A stretch of 57,614 nt of DNA from JAVKFF01 sp040226215 (GCA_040226215.1 JAVKFF010000236.1:1-57614), one strand, 5' to 3'. Shown: positions 36,869-45,190, counted from the first letter of the stretch. The notes: generated from the sequence alone by a model not told the origin. Numbers and translations: made by a program.

Positions 36869-38038
36869 TTGGTCAAGATAACATCCGTGAACGTCTATCT
36901 TGTCGATACGACGGGAGCCGATCTGGGGCCGGGAAACACGTGGAACGCGAAGACCTTCAAGGCGCATCCGCTTTCCCTGTTCTCCGACTACAAGACCGTG
37001 AACACCAAGACATGGATGGACCCGGCGGCCTACCGGCCGGTCGTCGTCGAGCTCGAGACCGACGCAGGCGTCACGGGCTTTTCCATCAACCATGGAGGTG
37101 GCGCCGCCGCCGCCGCACAGATCAACTCCGCGTTCCGTCAGTTCGTCGAGGGCGCAAGCCCCTTCGACAGCAACAAGATCTGGGAGCTGATGTTCCGCGT
37201 CCAGCAGTCCACCGACCAGGGCGGAATCGCCTATATGGCGATGAGCGCCATCGATCTCGCCCTGTGGGACCTGCGCGGCAAGCTGCTGGAACGGCCGGTC
37301 TACGATCTGGTCGGCGGTCGCACCAAGGAGGCCATCCATTGCTACGTCACCACGCACCCGACCATCATGGAGCATATGGCGGATAAGGGCTTCCGCGGCG
37401 TGAAGATGTCGTGTCCCTGGGGCCCGGCCGACGGCCGCGAAGGGCTGGACAATATCGAGCAGATGGTCGTCAAGGCGCGCGACCTTTTCGGCGGCACCGC
37501 TTCGCTGATGATCGAATGTTACATGGGGTGGGACCGCGATTTCACCGTCAAGGCGGCCGAGCGCCTGCGCAAATACGAGATCGACTGGATCGAGGACCCG
37601 CTTCTGGGCGATGCCGCCATATCCTCCTATCGGGATCTTCGCCATTACATCAAGCCTGTGCAGCTCGCCATCGGCAACCTGATGTGGGGGCACAATCGCT
37701 TCCACGCGCTGATCAACGAGGACGGCGCCGACGTCATCCAGCCTGAATTGATGTGGGCCGGCGGTATGACCGCCGCGTTACGCATCGCCGCCATGGCGCG
37801 GGCGCGCAACCTGCCCGTAATTCCCCATTCGGCCGGCGTCTATTCCTATCATTTCACGATGTCGCAGATCGAGGCGCCTTTCGCTGAATACTATGTGCCG
37901 GGCGACGGGCTGAAGGTCCGCGCGAAAGGGCACGCCATCATCGGCGAGCCGGCCCCCGACAACGGCTACATCACACTGAGCGACGCCCCCGGCTTCGGCA
38001 TCGATCTGAAGAGGGAGCTGCTGCAACCGGTCGGGTAG
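36869..38038 (+). CDS. rhmD: L-rhamnonate dehydratase-like enolase-superfamily protein
   Basis: An approximately 389-aa dehydratase. Features shared with rhamnonate dehydratases are VKMSCPWGPADGREGL (about residues 175-190), LMIECYMGWDRDF, WIEDPLL, VIQPELMWAGGMT and IPHSAGVYSYHF (catalytic-base region, about 322-333). Near the start is SALVKITSVNVYLVDTTG. TTG 36869 is preferred because AAGGG lies 8 bases upstream; the only other in-frame start is a GTG 18 codons earlier. The barrel metal ligands read Glu, Glu and Asn (AIGNLM in place of the usual G-E-H), which is unusual. Predicted to convert L-rhamnonate or a similar acid to the 2-keto-3-deoxy acid. Confidence 0.85.
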   Translation: MVKITSVNVYLVDTTGADLGPGNTWNAKTFKAHPLSLFSDYKTVNTKTWMDPAAYRPVVVELETDAGVTGFSINHGGGAAAAAQINSAFRQFVEGASPFDSNKIWELMFRVQQSTDQGGIAYMAMSAIDLALWDLRGKLLERPVYDLVGGRTKEAIHCYVTTHPTIMEHMADKGFRGVKMSCPWGPADGREGLDNIEQMVVKARDLFGGTASLMIECYMGWDRDFTVKAAERLRKYEIDWIEDPLLGDAAISSYRDLRHYIKPVQLAIGNLMWGHNRFHALINEDGADVIQPELMWAGGMTAALRIAAMARARNLPVIPHSAGVYSYHFTMSQIEAPFAEYYVPGDGLKVRAKGHAIIGEPAPDNGYITLSDAPGFGIDLKRELLQPVG

Positions 38039-38081
38039 AAGTCGCCCGACCAAGCAGGGTCCGCGGACGAGAGGAATTTAC

Positions 38082-39254
38082 ATGCAAGACGAGCCGTTGC
38101 CGGGGCAGGGCGAGGCCGAGGAGGCGATGGGCCTCCTTCTCCAACGGGTCGACAAGACGCTTCAGGAGGTCGGCGAGCGCTTTCCGCTCTATGCCGAGAA
38201 GGCGCAGGACGGCGGCGTCCGCTGGGTGACGACGCAGGACGGCAACTGGTGCGCGGGCTATTGGATCGGCCTGCTTTGGCTGGCGTCCAGGCACGCCGAG
38301 GACGAGGCGGGACGCCAACGCTTCGCGGGCGCCGCAAGGTTGCTTCTACCCGCCATGCTCGGGCAGGCCACCGACCATCTGTTTGCCGGTCTAAACCACT
38401 ACTATTCCGGCTTCCTCGGTTTCGATGTCACGGGTGACACGCGCCTGCGCGATATCGGGTTGCGGGGGGCCGACGCCATGGCGGCCTTGTACAACCCTAC
38501 GGCGCGGCAGATCCCGATCGGCACCTATGTCACCGCTCCCGGCCATGCCACCCGCACCTCCCGCACACCGGTCGACCGATCGAACTTCGCTGCCGTGGAC
38601 GCCCTCCACACGTCGATGCCGGTCCTGCTGCGGGCCTATCGCGAGACCGGAGATGAGCGCTACAGGGACGTGGCCGTGGCGCATGCGCGGCGACACATGG
38701 AATGGCACATGCGGGCAGACGGTTCGACCATCCAGATGACGGTGTTCGATCCTTCCACGGGCGCGCCGCGCGAGCGCTTCAGCACGCTCGCCGCCAGCGA
38801 TTCGGGCTGCTGGTCGCGCGGCCTCGCCTGGCACATCGCCGGCCTCGCGCATCTTTGCGAGACGGACGAGGCGGCGAATTTCCTGCCTTTCCTGCAGCGC
38901 TCGGCGGACTATTATCGCCGCCGCTGCGCAGACGATTCCATTCCGAAATGGGATATGGAACTCGACGATCCGGCGGCAAAGCGCGACGCCAGCGCCGCCG
39001 CCATCGTCGCGAACGGCCTGCTGCGGGCCAGCCGACATGGCTCGCTGCCCCCCGACCTGGGCCGTCTTGGGGCGCAGGTGCTCACGGCGCTTCTGCGAAC
39101 GTGCCAGGTCAAGGATCGCCAGGCGCCCGATGCCGGCGCGATTGTGCATGGATGCTACCGCCACCCGCGGGAAATCGCTGTCGACAACGAGCTGATCTGG
39201 AGCGATTTTTACGTCGCCTCGGCCCTCGACGCCGTTCTCTCGCCGCGCCCCTGA
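38082..39254 (+). CDS. Glycoside hydrolase family 88 (unsaturated glucuronyl hydrolase-like)
   Basis: A 390-aa (alpha/alpha)6-barrel enzyme that would remove 4,5-unsaturated glucuronic acid from lyase-made oligosaccharides. Landmarks: NWCAGYWIGLLWLA (about residues 58-71), NFAAVDALHTSMPVLLRAY with the conserved Asp, SDSGCWSRGLAWHIAGLAHL, PKWDMELDDPAAKRDASAAAIVANGLL (about 287-313) and the end VDNELIWSDFYVASAL. The H-D-x-G-F motif of characterised GH88 enzymes reads H-Y-Y-S-G-F, so one acidic residue is not where expected. No signal peptide, so it acts in the cytosol on imported oligosaccharides. Confidence 0.88.
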   Translation: MQDEPLPGQGEAEEAMGLLLQRVDKTLQEVGERFPLYAEKAQDGGVRWVTTQDGNWCAGYWIGLLWLASRHAEDEAGRQRFAGAARLLLPAMLGQATDHLFAGLNHYYSGFLGFDVTGDTRLRDIGLRGADAMAALYNPTARQIPIGTYVTAPGHATRTSRTPVDRSNFAAVDALHTSMPVLLRAYRETGDERYRDVAVAHARRHMEWHMRADGSTIQMTVFDPSTGAPRERFSTLAASDSGCWSRGLAWHIAGLAHLCETDEAANFLPFLQRSADYYRRRCADDSIPKWDMELDDPAAKRDASAAAIVANGLLRASRHGSLPPDLGRLGAQVLTALLRTCQVKDRQAPDAGAIVHGCYRHPREIAVDNELIWSDFYVASALDAVLSPRP

Positions 39255-39273
39255 CACGGGGCCTCGGCCGTCT

Positions 39274-40308
39274 TCAGATGGTCTCGAAGCGGCCCGACAG
39301 CGCCGAGCGGTGCATCGCGTCGATGGTCTCAACGGATCGCCGGCCGACATCCGCGTCGGCCATGTTGGGAACATCCTCGCCCCCGCACAGCCCCACGAAC
39401 CCTGCCAGCAACTCCGTGACGCCGTAGTCACCGTCGCCGGGCGCAAGCCCCACCGAACGCGACGTCCCGTCATGGCGCGTTGCCTCGACGCGCTCGCGCT
39501 CGACATCGACGAAGAGCACCCCCTCGCTGCCGTGCAATCTAATGTCGACCTGCTTGCGCAGTGTCCGCGGCAGGAGACCGGTGCCGGAAACCGAAAGTGT
39601 AGCCCCGTTGTCGAGCGTCACAACGCCGGCGTCGTTGAGGTCGACGCCTGCACCCGACAGGCCCATCCTTGCGAAGGCACCGACCGGCGCCTCTTCGACA
39701 AGCAGGTAGAAAAGCCCCAGCGCATGGGTCAGCTGCCCCCAGGCATAGCCGCCGGCCCGGGCCGGATCGGCCCAGGTGGAGACCGCCGGGGGAAACAGAT
39801 GGTCCTTGGTGGGAGCGGGGGTGCGACCGGAGAAAAACTCCGCCGTGCCCGATGCGGTGAGGCAGGTGGCATGCTGCAACGCGCCGATCCAGCCTTCTCG
39901 CATCAGTCTTCGTGCCGCCGCGGCGACCGGCCGAAAGTTCCAGCCGTAAGCCACGACGACGAGCGCATCGGCGTCGCGGGCCGCCGCCGTCACGCGACGC
40001 GCGTCCCCGATCGTGGTCGCCATGGGTTTCTCGATCATCACCGGCAGACCGCGGTCGATGCACATCAAGGCGTGCTCGGCGTGCAGGACGTGAGGCGACG
40101 TGACGATGACGCCGGCAATGTCGCCGGCATCCAGCATCTCACCCGCATCCTGAAAGCCGCGCTCGATTCCGAACGTATCGCGAAGCACGTCGAGCCCTTG
40201 CCGATCCGGGCGACAGACCAGAATCTCGGAAACCCGGTCGTCGTCCATCAACAGTGGAATATAGGCGCGTGCTGCCCACCAACCGGCGCCGATTATGGCC
40301 AGCTTCAA
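39274..40308 (-). CDS. Gfo/Idh/MocA family oxidoreductase
   Basis: A 344-aa NAD(P)-dependent dehydrogenase. The Rossmann motif is LAIIGAGWWAARAYIPLL (residues 3-20) and the family EKP motif is PVMIEKPMATT (about 93). The central strand region is VVVAYGWNFRPVAAAARRLM. The start is TTG (40306-40308) with GAGG just upstream; no ATG is available nearby. The gene is convergent with the GH88 gene (19-base gap) and has its own operator-like palindrome. Probably oxidises a sugar or inositol-like ring. Confidence 0.9.
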   Translation of the reverse strand: MKLAIIGAGWWAARAYIPLLMDDDRVSEILVCRPDRQGLDVLRDTFGIERGFQDAGEMLDAGDIAGVIVTSPHVLHAEHALMCIDRGLPVMIEKPMATTIGDARRVTAAARDADALVVVAYGWNFRPVAAAARRLMREGWIGALQHATCLTASGTAEFFSGRTPAPTKDHLFPPAVSTWADPARAGGYAWGQLTHALGLFYLLVEEAPVGAFARMGLSGAGVDLNDAGVVTLDNGATLSVSGTGLLPRTLRKQVDIRLHGSEGVLFVDVERERVEATRHDGTSRSVGLAPGDGDYGVTELLAGFVGLCGGEDVPNMADADVGRRSVETIDAMHRSALSGRFETI

Positions 40309-40321
40309 ATCCTCACCCCCT

Positions 40322-40358
40322 GATCAGAACATCGCTAACAATATAGCACGTTCTGATC
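40322..40358 (-). promoter_or_regulatory. Operator-like palindrome over the promoter of the Gfo/Idh gene
   Basis: GATCAGAAC (40322-40330) and its exact complement GTTCTGATC (40350-40358) flank 19 A+T-rich bases. The minus-strand -10-like TATATT lies between the arms, about 33 bases from the TTG start. A repressor bound to the arms would cover the promoter. A rho-independent terminator is less likely because no U tract follows. Confidence 0.5.
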
Positions 40359-40491
40359 GAGCACTGGCAGAGACAGAGCGTATGGTCCCGGCTTGACGGC
40401 ATCGCGATGTGCCAAACTCGCAACGTCTGTGAACTATTGCTGCAGAACGGAGCGACTTGAGCGGCTTACAAATCAATCAGTTGAGAAGTGG

Positions 40492-40630
40492 AGAACATTG
40501 GACCGCAGTCCCTCTCCCTCCGCCAATTCTCCGCAAATGCCTATCTCTCCGCCACTGGACGGAGGCACGGAAACGCCAGTATCAGCGCGGCTTTGCGGGT
40601 TGGGCTGTTGACGAGCGTCAGTGGTGATCA
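40492..40630 (+). repeat. Dispersed repeat, copy C (tRNA-Ser-3'-end-like core)
   Basis: It carries the lead-in GGAGAACATTGGACCGCAGT and the core CCCTCTCCCTCCGCCAATT, as in copies at 2693 and 22425. Patchy similarity with copy A runs on to GGGCTGTTGACGAGCGTC (about 40604-40621). The repeat ends where the MFS remnant begins (about 40631), so it sits exactly at a deletion or insertion boundary. Between the Gfo/Idh gene and this repeat only the operator is seen. Confidence 0.6.
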
Positions 40631-41287
40631 GGAAAAGACCATAAGCGCGATGGCTAGTCCGCGCGCGTACCCAGTCGGGGAGTGCGGTCTGCGCCGAGAC
40701 GTTGAGGCTGGTGAGCACCGTAATCCAACCCAGCCCGCCAAGCACCGAGGCGGGCAAGGCCATGACGACACTGCTCGCAGAACCAAGAAGCGCCATCGCG
40801 GCGGCGCTGCTCAGCGTGCCGAGGGCGACCAAGTGATTGGCGTCAATTCGCTTGCGAGTATTGGGCAGCGCCAATGCCCCCGCCACGGCCCCGCCCCCTA
40901 TTGCGGCGAGCAGAACGCCGTACATTTCCGCGCCTCCGCCCTCGATTCCACGCGCGACGAGCGGCAACAAGGCCCAGTAGGCGCTCGCGAAGGTGAAGAA
41001 ACCAAACGAGCGGATCATCGTCGCCTTCAGAGCGCTGCTGCGGCTGGCATGCCGCAGTCCGGTCGTCAGCGCGCCGAAAAGTGGCTCGGGCGGAAGGGTC
41101 TGCGCCGGGCCTATCTCGGGCTTCCACAGCAACAGTGCGGTGACGATGGCGAGATAGCTCGCTGCATTGACCACGAAGGGCGAGGACAGCGCCACCGCCG
41201 AGATCATGAACCCGGCGAGCGCGGGACCGATGGCGCGCGCGATATTAACGCCCATCGAGTTGAGCGCGATCGCGGGCTGAAGGCTCT
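40631..41287 (-). pseudogene. MFS transporter remnant (MFS_3/EntS-like), both ends missing
   Basis: The central part of a 12-helix exporter: LQPAIALNSMGVNIARAIGPALAGFMISA, KATMIRSFGFFTFASAYWALLPLVARG, GVLLAAIGGGAVAGALALP and then LNVSAQTALPDWVRAR. After that the frame is lost. Two extra bases in the run of alternating C and G would restore RGLAIALMVFS, so a 2-base contraction is likely. The N-terminal third is absent beyond 41287 and the C-terminal third is cut by repeat copy C. Not functional. Confidence 0.75.
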
Positions 41288-41299
41288 CATGATTTGGCG

Positions 41300-41390
41300 T
41301 CTCGCCAGGAGTCAGGGTAAGCGAACGTTAGCGAGAGTTCTTGTGCCCAGCGGCGCCGAATCTGCCGCGCCGTTGCCGATCTTGCGGTGA
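41300..41390 (+). repeat. Dispersed repeat with conserved frame (SQGxRTL-LVPSGAE), copy 1
   Basis: Plus-strand translation gives SQGKRTLARVLVPSGAESAAPLPILR followed by a stop. Related sequence occurs at 46365-46450 (minus), 46166-46195 (plus) and 51161-51200 (plus). The common core includes GCCGATCTTGC. The remaining sequence to the AraC gene (41391-41625) shows no gene. Confidence 0.55.
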
Positions 41391-41625
41391 TTGCGGGGGG
41401 TGACTGGTGCGAGCGCTGACCCAACGCTATGCTAGCATATAAACCACGTAGCGACCTCCGCAGATGGTGCCGATAGGGCGCCGGAGAGCGCACCCCGCCC
41501 GCTTACCAATCAGGTGATCTGGGCCGGGCTGCCACGGGGCTAGATGAACGGGCGCGCTCAGACGGCCGCGCAGTCGTACAGAGTTCGCGAACCGCGACGA
41601 CTGCCGTACCATGGGAGACAGAGCA

Positions 41626-42567
41626 ATGACGGTACCGGTCTATTCATCGTCCTCTGACTGGTACTTCAAAGGTCGGCAGGCATCCTATCTGCGGGTGCAG
41701 AAGTCTCCTGGCGGTGTCCTTGACATGTTCGAGGTGGCGCGACCAGCCGGTGATATGTCTCGCCCGGGAGTCCCGGATATCGTCCTCTATCAGGACCTGC
41801 TCGGCGGCAGCCGCGTCAGTGGTGACCTGGGAGGGGGACACTTCGATGTCGTGGGTAGACGAGGTGACTTTTGTCTCGCCGCGCCGAACTTTGCCACCAC
41901 GGCGATGATGGAAGAGAGCCATCGGCTTCGCAGCCTGGCTTTCCCGATGGCGCAGTGGGAAAGCGTGCTCGACGAAGCCGCCGACGGTCCGGTTTCGTTC
42001 GACAGTTCATGTATCTACGGCCGGATGTTCGACTCGCCGTCGATCCGATCCGCATTCCGGAACCTTTGGGCGCTTTGTGAGGATGAGGGAGCGCCATCGC
42101 GTCTGCTGGCGCGGGCTGCCGGCTGCGAGATCCTCGCCGAGCTGTGCCGGTTGGGCGGGGCGCCGCTCCCGATGGCGAAGGGCGGCCTTGCGACGTGGGC
42201 CGAGCGGCGCTGTCTGGAGCTGATGCACGCGCGGCTGGCGGAGGACATCAATCTCGACGATCTGGCAGCCGAGGCGCGGCTGTCGCCTTTCCATTTCGCC
42301 CGCATGTTCAAGCAGAGCCTCGGCGTGCCGCCACGGGTCTACCTGACGCGGTTGAGGGTCGAAAAAGCCTGCGAACTCCTCGAGCAGACGGACCTTTCGG
42401 TCACGGAGATCGCCCTGGAGGTCGGGTATTCGTCGAACCAGGTCCTCGCCCGGGTTTTCCTCAAGCATATGCGGGTGAGCCCGTCCGGCTATCGCCGCGC
42501 TGTCCGAGATCCGGTGCGCCCATCGATTTCAATGCGCGCGCGTCCGGCTCTGGGGGGACGGCAATGA
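41626..42567 (+). CDS. AraC family transcriptional regulator, tandem copy 1
   Basis: A 313-aa regulator with two C-terminal helix-turn-helix motifs: LDDLAAEARLSPFHFARMFKQSLGVPPRVYL and VTEIALEVGYSSNQVLARVFLKHMRVSPSGYRR. The N-terminal half is the effector or dimerisation part, beginning about GRQASYLRVQKSPGGVLDMFEVARPAGDMSRP. GGAGA lies 7-8 bases before ATG 41626, and this start aligns with that of the second copy. The stop overlaps the next start (ATGA). The target and ligand are unknown; no co-oriented operon precedes it. Confidence 0.94.
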   Translation: MTVPVYSSSSDWYFKGRQASYLRVQKSPGGVLDMFEVARPAGDMSRPGVPDIVLYQDLLGGSRVSGDLGGGHFDVVGRRGDFCLAAPNFATTAMMEESHRLRSLAFPMAQWESVLDEAADGPVSFDSSCIYGRMFDSPSIRSAFRNLWALCEDEGAPSRLLARAAGCEILAELCRLGGAPLPMAKGGLATWAERRCLELMHARLAEDINLDDLAAEARLSPFHFARMFKQSLGVPPRVYLTRLRVEKACELLEQTDLSVTEIALEVGYSSNQVLARVFLKHMRVSPSGYRRAVRDPVRPSISMRARPALGGRQ

Positions 42568-43475
42568 CGGTCGAGGCCCATTCGTCATTCGCCCAGTGGC
42601 ACAGCAAAGGGCGACATGCGTCCTACTTGCGCACGATGAGATCACCGGGCGGAGTTCTCGACCTTCTTGAGGTCCAGCGACCAGCCGGGGACATGTCCCG
42701 CCCGGCCCTGCCGGACATCGTGCTGATGGAGGACATGCTCGGCTGCCGTCGTGTCAGGGCGGACCTGGGAGGAGGTCGCTTCGATGTGACGACCAGGAAA
42801 GGAACCCTCGCCCTCGCAGCGCCTAACTTCGCGACCACGGTGATTAATGACGAAAGCCATCGGCTTCGCAGCCTGGCGTTTCCTCTGGCGCAGTGGCAGG
42901 GCGTGCTCGACGAGGCCGCCGACGACAGATTCTCGTTCGACACCTCCTGCATCTATGGTCGAGTGTTTGACTCATCGGCGATCCGGTCGGCGCTCCGGAG
43001 CCTGTGGGTGCTATGTGAGGAAGAGGGGGCGCCGTCGCGACTGCTGGCGCGGGCCGCGGGCTGCGAGATTCTCGCCGAAATCTGCCGGTTGGGCGGGGCC
43101 CCGTTCGCGCCGGCCAAAGGCGGCCTCGCGCCCTGGGCGGAGCGGCGCTGTCTGGAGTTGATGCACGCGCGGCTGTCGGAGGACCTCAACCTCGATGAGT
43201 TGGCGGCCGAGGCGCGGCTTTCGCCGTATCATTTCGCCCGCATGTTCAAGCAAAGCCTGGGCGTACCGCCACGGGTCTACCTGACGCGGTTGCGGATCGA
43301 AAAGGCCTGCGACCTCCTCGAACGCACGGACCTTCCGATCACGCAGATCGCGCTGGAGGTCGGGTACTCGTCGAACCAGGTGCTCGCCAGGGTCTTCCTC
43401 AAGCACATGCGTGTGAGCCCGTCCGACTATCGTCGGGCAGTTCACGATCCGATGCGTTCCATCACACTGCAGTAG
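42564..43475 (+). CDS. AraC family transcriptional regulator, tandem copy 2
   Basis: A 303-aa protein that aligns with copy 1 along its whole length (for example PGGVLDLLEVQRPAGDMSRPALPDIVL versus PGGVLDMFEVARPAGDMSRPGVPDIVL). Its recognition helices are almost the same: YHFARMFKQSLGVPPRVYLTRLRIEKACDLLERTDL. The changes are spread along the protein, more in the effector half, so the duplication is not very recent. ATG 42564 sits in the ATGA overlap, and an in-frame extension into copy 1 is a shadow. The two could form heterodimers or compete for the same sites. Confidence 0.94.
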   Translation: MTVEAHSSFAQWHSKGRHASYLRTMRSPGGVLDLLEVQRPAGDMSRPALPDIVLMEDMLGCRRVRADLGGGRFDVTTRKGTLALAAPNFATTVINDESHRLRSLAFPLAQWQGVLDEAADDRFSFDTSCIYGRVFDSSAIRSALRSLWVLCEEEGAPSRLLARAAGCEILAEICRLGGAPFAPAKGGLAPWAERRCLELMHARLSEDLNLDELAAEARLSPYHFARMFKQSLGVPPRVYLTRLRIEKACDLLERTDLPITQIALEVGYSSNQVLARVFLKHMRVSPSDYRRAVHDPMRSITLQ

Positions 43476-43751
43476 AGCCCGAGCGTGCCGTCTGCCAGTG
43501 GGACGTCTTGCTCGGTACGTCCATGCCGCCTCAGTGCTGGTCGCCGTGTCCGATGAGATGGCAGCCCGCAAACCGCCCGCGACGCATGCCGCCGTAAATC
43601 CGGTTGCCGCTCCGACTCTGTCTCGTCGTCGGATTGCGCGGCTCTCACGATCAGCTCGGCGCCGTTCTCGTTGCTCGTCTGGATGGTCGCGCGCGACAGG
43701 CCGCCGAGCACGTCGCCAGCGCGATGCGTCTCGGCGGCGGTCGTCCCCGGG

Positions 43752-44147
43752 TCACCAGTCGGGAATGCGGGCGATCACCTTGATCTCGAAGTCGAATCCG
43801 GCGAGCCAGTTGACGCCGATCGCTGTCCAGCTCGGATAGGGCGGCTCCGCGAAGATCCGGTTCTTTATGGCCATGATTGTTTCGAACTGGTGTTCCGGAT
43901 CGGTGTGGAACGTGGTGACGTCAACGATGTCGTCGAACGTGCAACCGCCGGCAACCAGTGTCGCCTCGAGATTGGAGAAGGCCAGGCGAACCTGTTCGGC
44001 GAAGTCGGGTTCCGCAGAGCCATCGGAGCGACTCCCTACTTGACCTGAGACGAACAACAGGTCGCCCGACGCGATTGCGGCTGAATAACCATGCGCCTCA
44101 TAGAGAGCGTGACGGTTGGAAGGAAATACAGCATTGCGTCTGTTCAC
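43752..44147 (-). CDS. RidA/YjgF/UK114 family protein
   Basis: A 131-aa trimeric-fold protein of the Rid family. Some members deaminate reactive enamines and imines. Conserved parts: YSAAIASGDLLFVSGQVGSRSDG (about residues 21-43), AFSNLEATLVAGGCTFDDIVDVTTFHTD and the end PYPSWTAIGVNWLAGFDFEIKVIARIP. The usual RidA active-site arginine in the V-R-x-x-V segment is replaced here by W in the AIGVNWLAG segment, so imine deaminase activity is doubtful. The start is GTG, overlapping the stop of the upstream 89-aa gene (GTGA). Confidence 0.88.
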   Translation of the reverse strand: MNRRNAVFPSNRHALYEAHGYSAAIASGDLLFVSGQVGSRSDGSAEPDFAEQVRLAFSNLEATLVAGGCTFDDIVDVTTFHTDPEHQFETIMAIKNRIFAEPPYPSWTAIGVNWLAGFDFEIKVIARIPDW

Positions 44148-44413
44148 GTTTTCAGTCTCACTTTTTCAATGGTGTGTTTACTTTCTGGAGTAGTTCGCGG
44201 AAACCTTACATTGTCTTCTGATCCCGAATCCGCCAGACACTCGACCGCTGAAGCGTCGTGGCGCTGAGACAGCGACGTCGTCCCGTCCAGCAGCTTGACC
44301 TCGATATCGACAGTCTCGTCCCGGGCGAACGCTCCTTCCTTGATTCCGGACAGCAAATGCTCGGCCGATAGGAGCTTGAGGCTCGCCGTCAAGCTCGGAT
44401 GGGACGCGTCCAT
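44144..44413 (-). CDS. Hypothetical 89-aa protein coupled to RidA-family gene
   Basis: A frame starting MDASHPSLTASLKLLSAEHLLSGIKEGAFARDETVDIEVKLLDGT with codon use like neighbouring genes for its first two thirds. It is followed by a less ordered tail. No domain was recognised. Its TGA overlaps the GTG start of the RidA-family gene, which argues that it is translated. It may be a truncated remainder of a longer protein, since an in-frame stop lies close upstream of the ATG. Confidence 0.4.
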   Translation of the reverse strand: MDASHPSLTASLKLLSAEHLLSGIKEGAFARDETVDIEVKLLDGTTSLSQRHDASAVECLADSGSEDNVRFPRTTPESKHTIEKVRLKT

Positions 44414-44557
44414 TTCCAGGCGATGGGGAACCGATCGTCAGCCATGTCCTGGTTACTCCTTCGAGGCGGCTCTGAGCCCGGTCGAGTTCGTTGCCGACGC
44501 TCGCTCTGGTGCGAAAGATGCGGTCGGCCGTGGTGCGCAGCCTCATGTGGCGGAGTC

Positions 44558-45190
44558 TCATGTGGCTGTCAGGGCCGACCAAACCATCACCGCGCCGAAA
44601 ATCATGAAGAGGACGCCGGTCAGCATCCGTCCGCGCCTTGCATGCATTGGCCCGCGAAGCAGTCGGACGACGTGTCGGGCGGCAAGCGCGTAGCCGCCGA
44701 GAACGGCGAATTTCACGACCACGAAGGTTGACACCAGAAGGACGAGGACATCCGGCCCGCTGTCCACAGGGAGGAATTGCGGGAACAGAGCGGCGAAGAA
44801 CAGGACGGCCTTCGGGTTGCTGATACCCACGCCGAAGGACTGGAGCCAAAGCACCCGCCCACGCTGCGCGCGTGCCGTCTCCGTCGCCATCGCATCCGCA
44901 TGTCGGCCGGTGGGGCGAAGAAAGCTCCACCCGAACCAGATGATGTAGGCCGCGCCCGCAAGGCGGAGGCCGAGGAAGGCCGCGGGGTAGGTTTCGAGCA
45001 GAGCACCCAAGCCTATGACGGAAAGCGCGGCCAGTATCGTGATGGCGACCAGATCGCCGCTGAGAGCGCCCAGTGCGCGCCGCCATCCATAGGCCATGGC
45101 ATTGTTCACGATGAACAATGTTGACGGCCCGGGCGTTGCGGATTGGGCGGCGCTGACGACCACGAAGGTGAGATAGGCAGGGATTTCCAT
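44558..45190 (-). CDS. LysE/RhtB family amino-acid exporter
   Basis: A 210-aa inner-membrane exporter with about six helices. It begins MEIPAYLTFVVVSAAQSATPGPSTLFIVNNAMAYGWRRAL, with the family motif TPGPS (about residues 19-23). The later ILLGxP-like stretch is VLWLQSFGVGISNPKAVLFFAALFPQF (about 115-141). ATG 45190 is preferred over an upstream in-frame start since family homology begins here. Exports amino acids or homoserine-lactone-like compounds; the substrate is unknown. Codirectional with the 89-aa and RidA genes but 144 bases upstream of the former. Confidence 0.92.
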   Translation of the reverse strand: MEIPAYLTFVVVSAAQSATPGPSTLFIVNNAMAYGWRRALGALSGDLVAITILAALSVIGLGALLETYPAAFLGLRLAGAAYIIWFGWSFLRPTGRHADAMATETARAQRGRVLWLQSFGVGISNPKAVLFFAALFPQFLPVDSGPDVLVLLVSTFVVVKFAVLGGYALAARHVVRLLRGPMHARRGRMLTGVLFMIFGAVMVWSALTAT

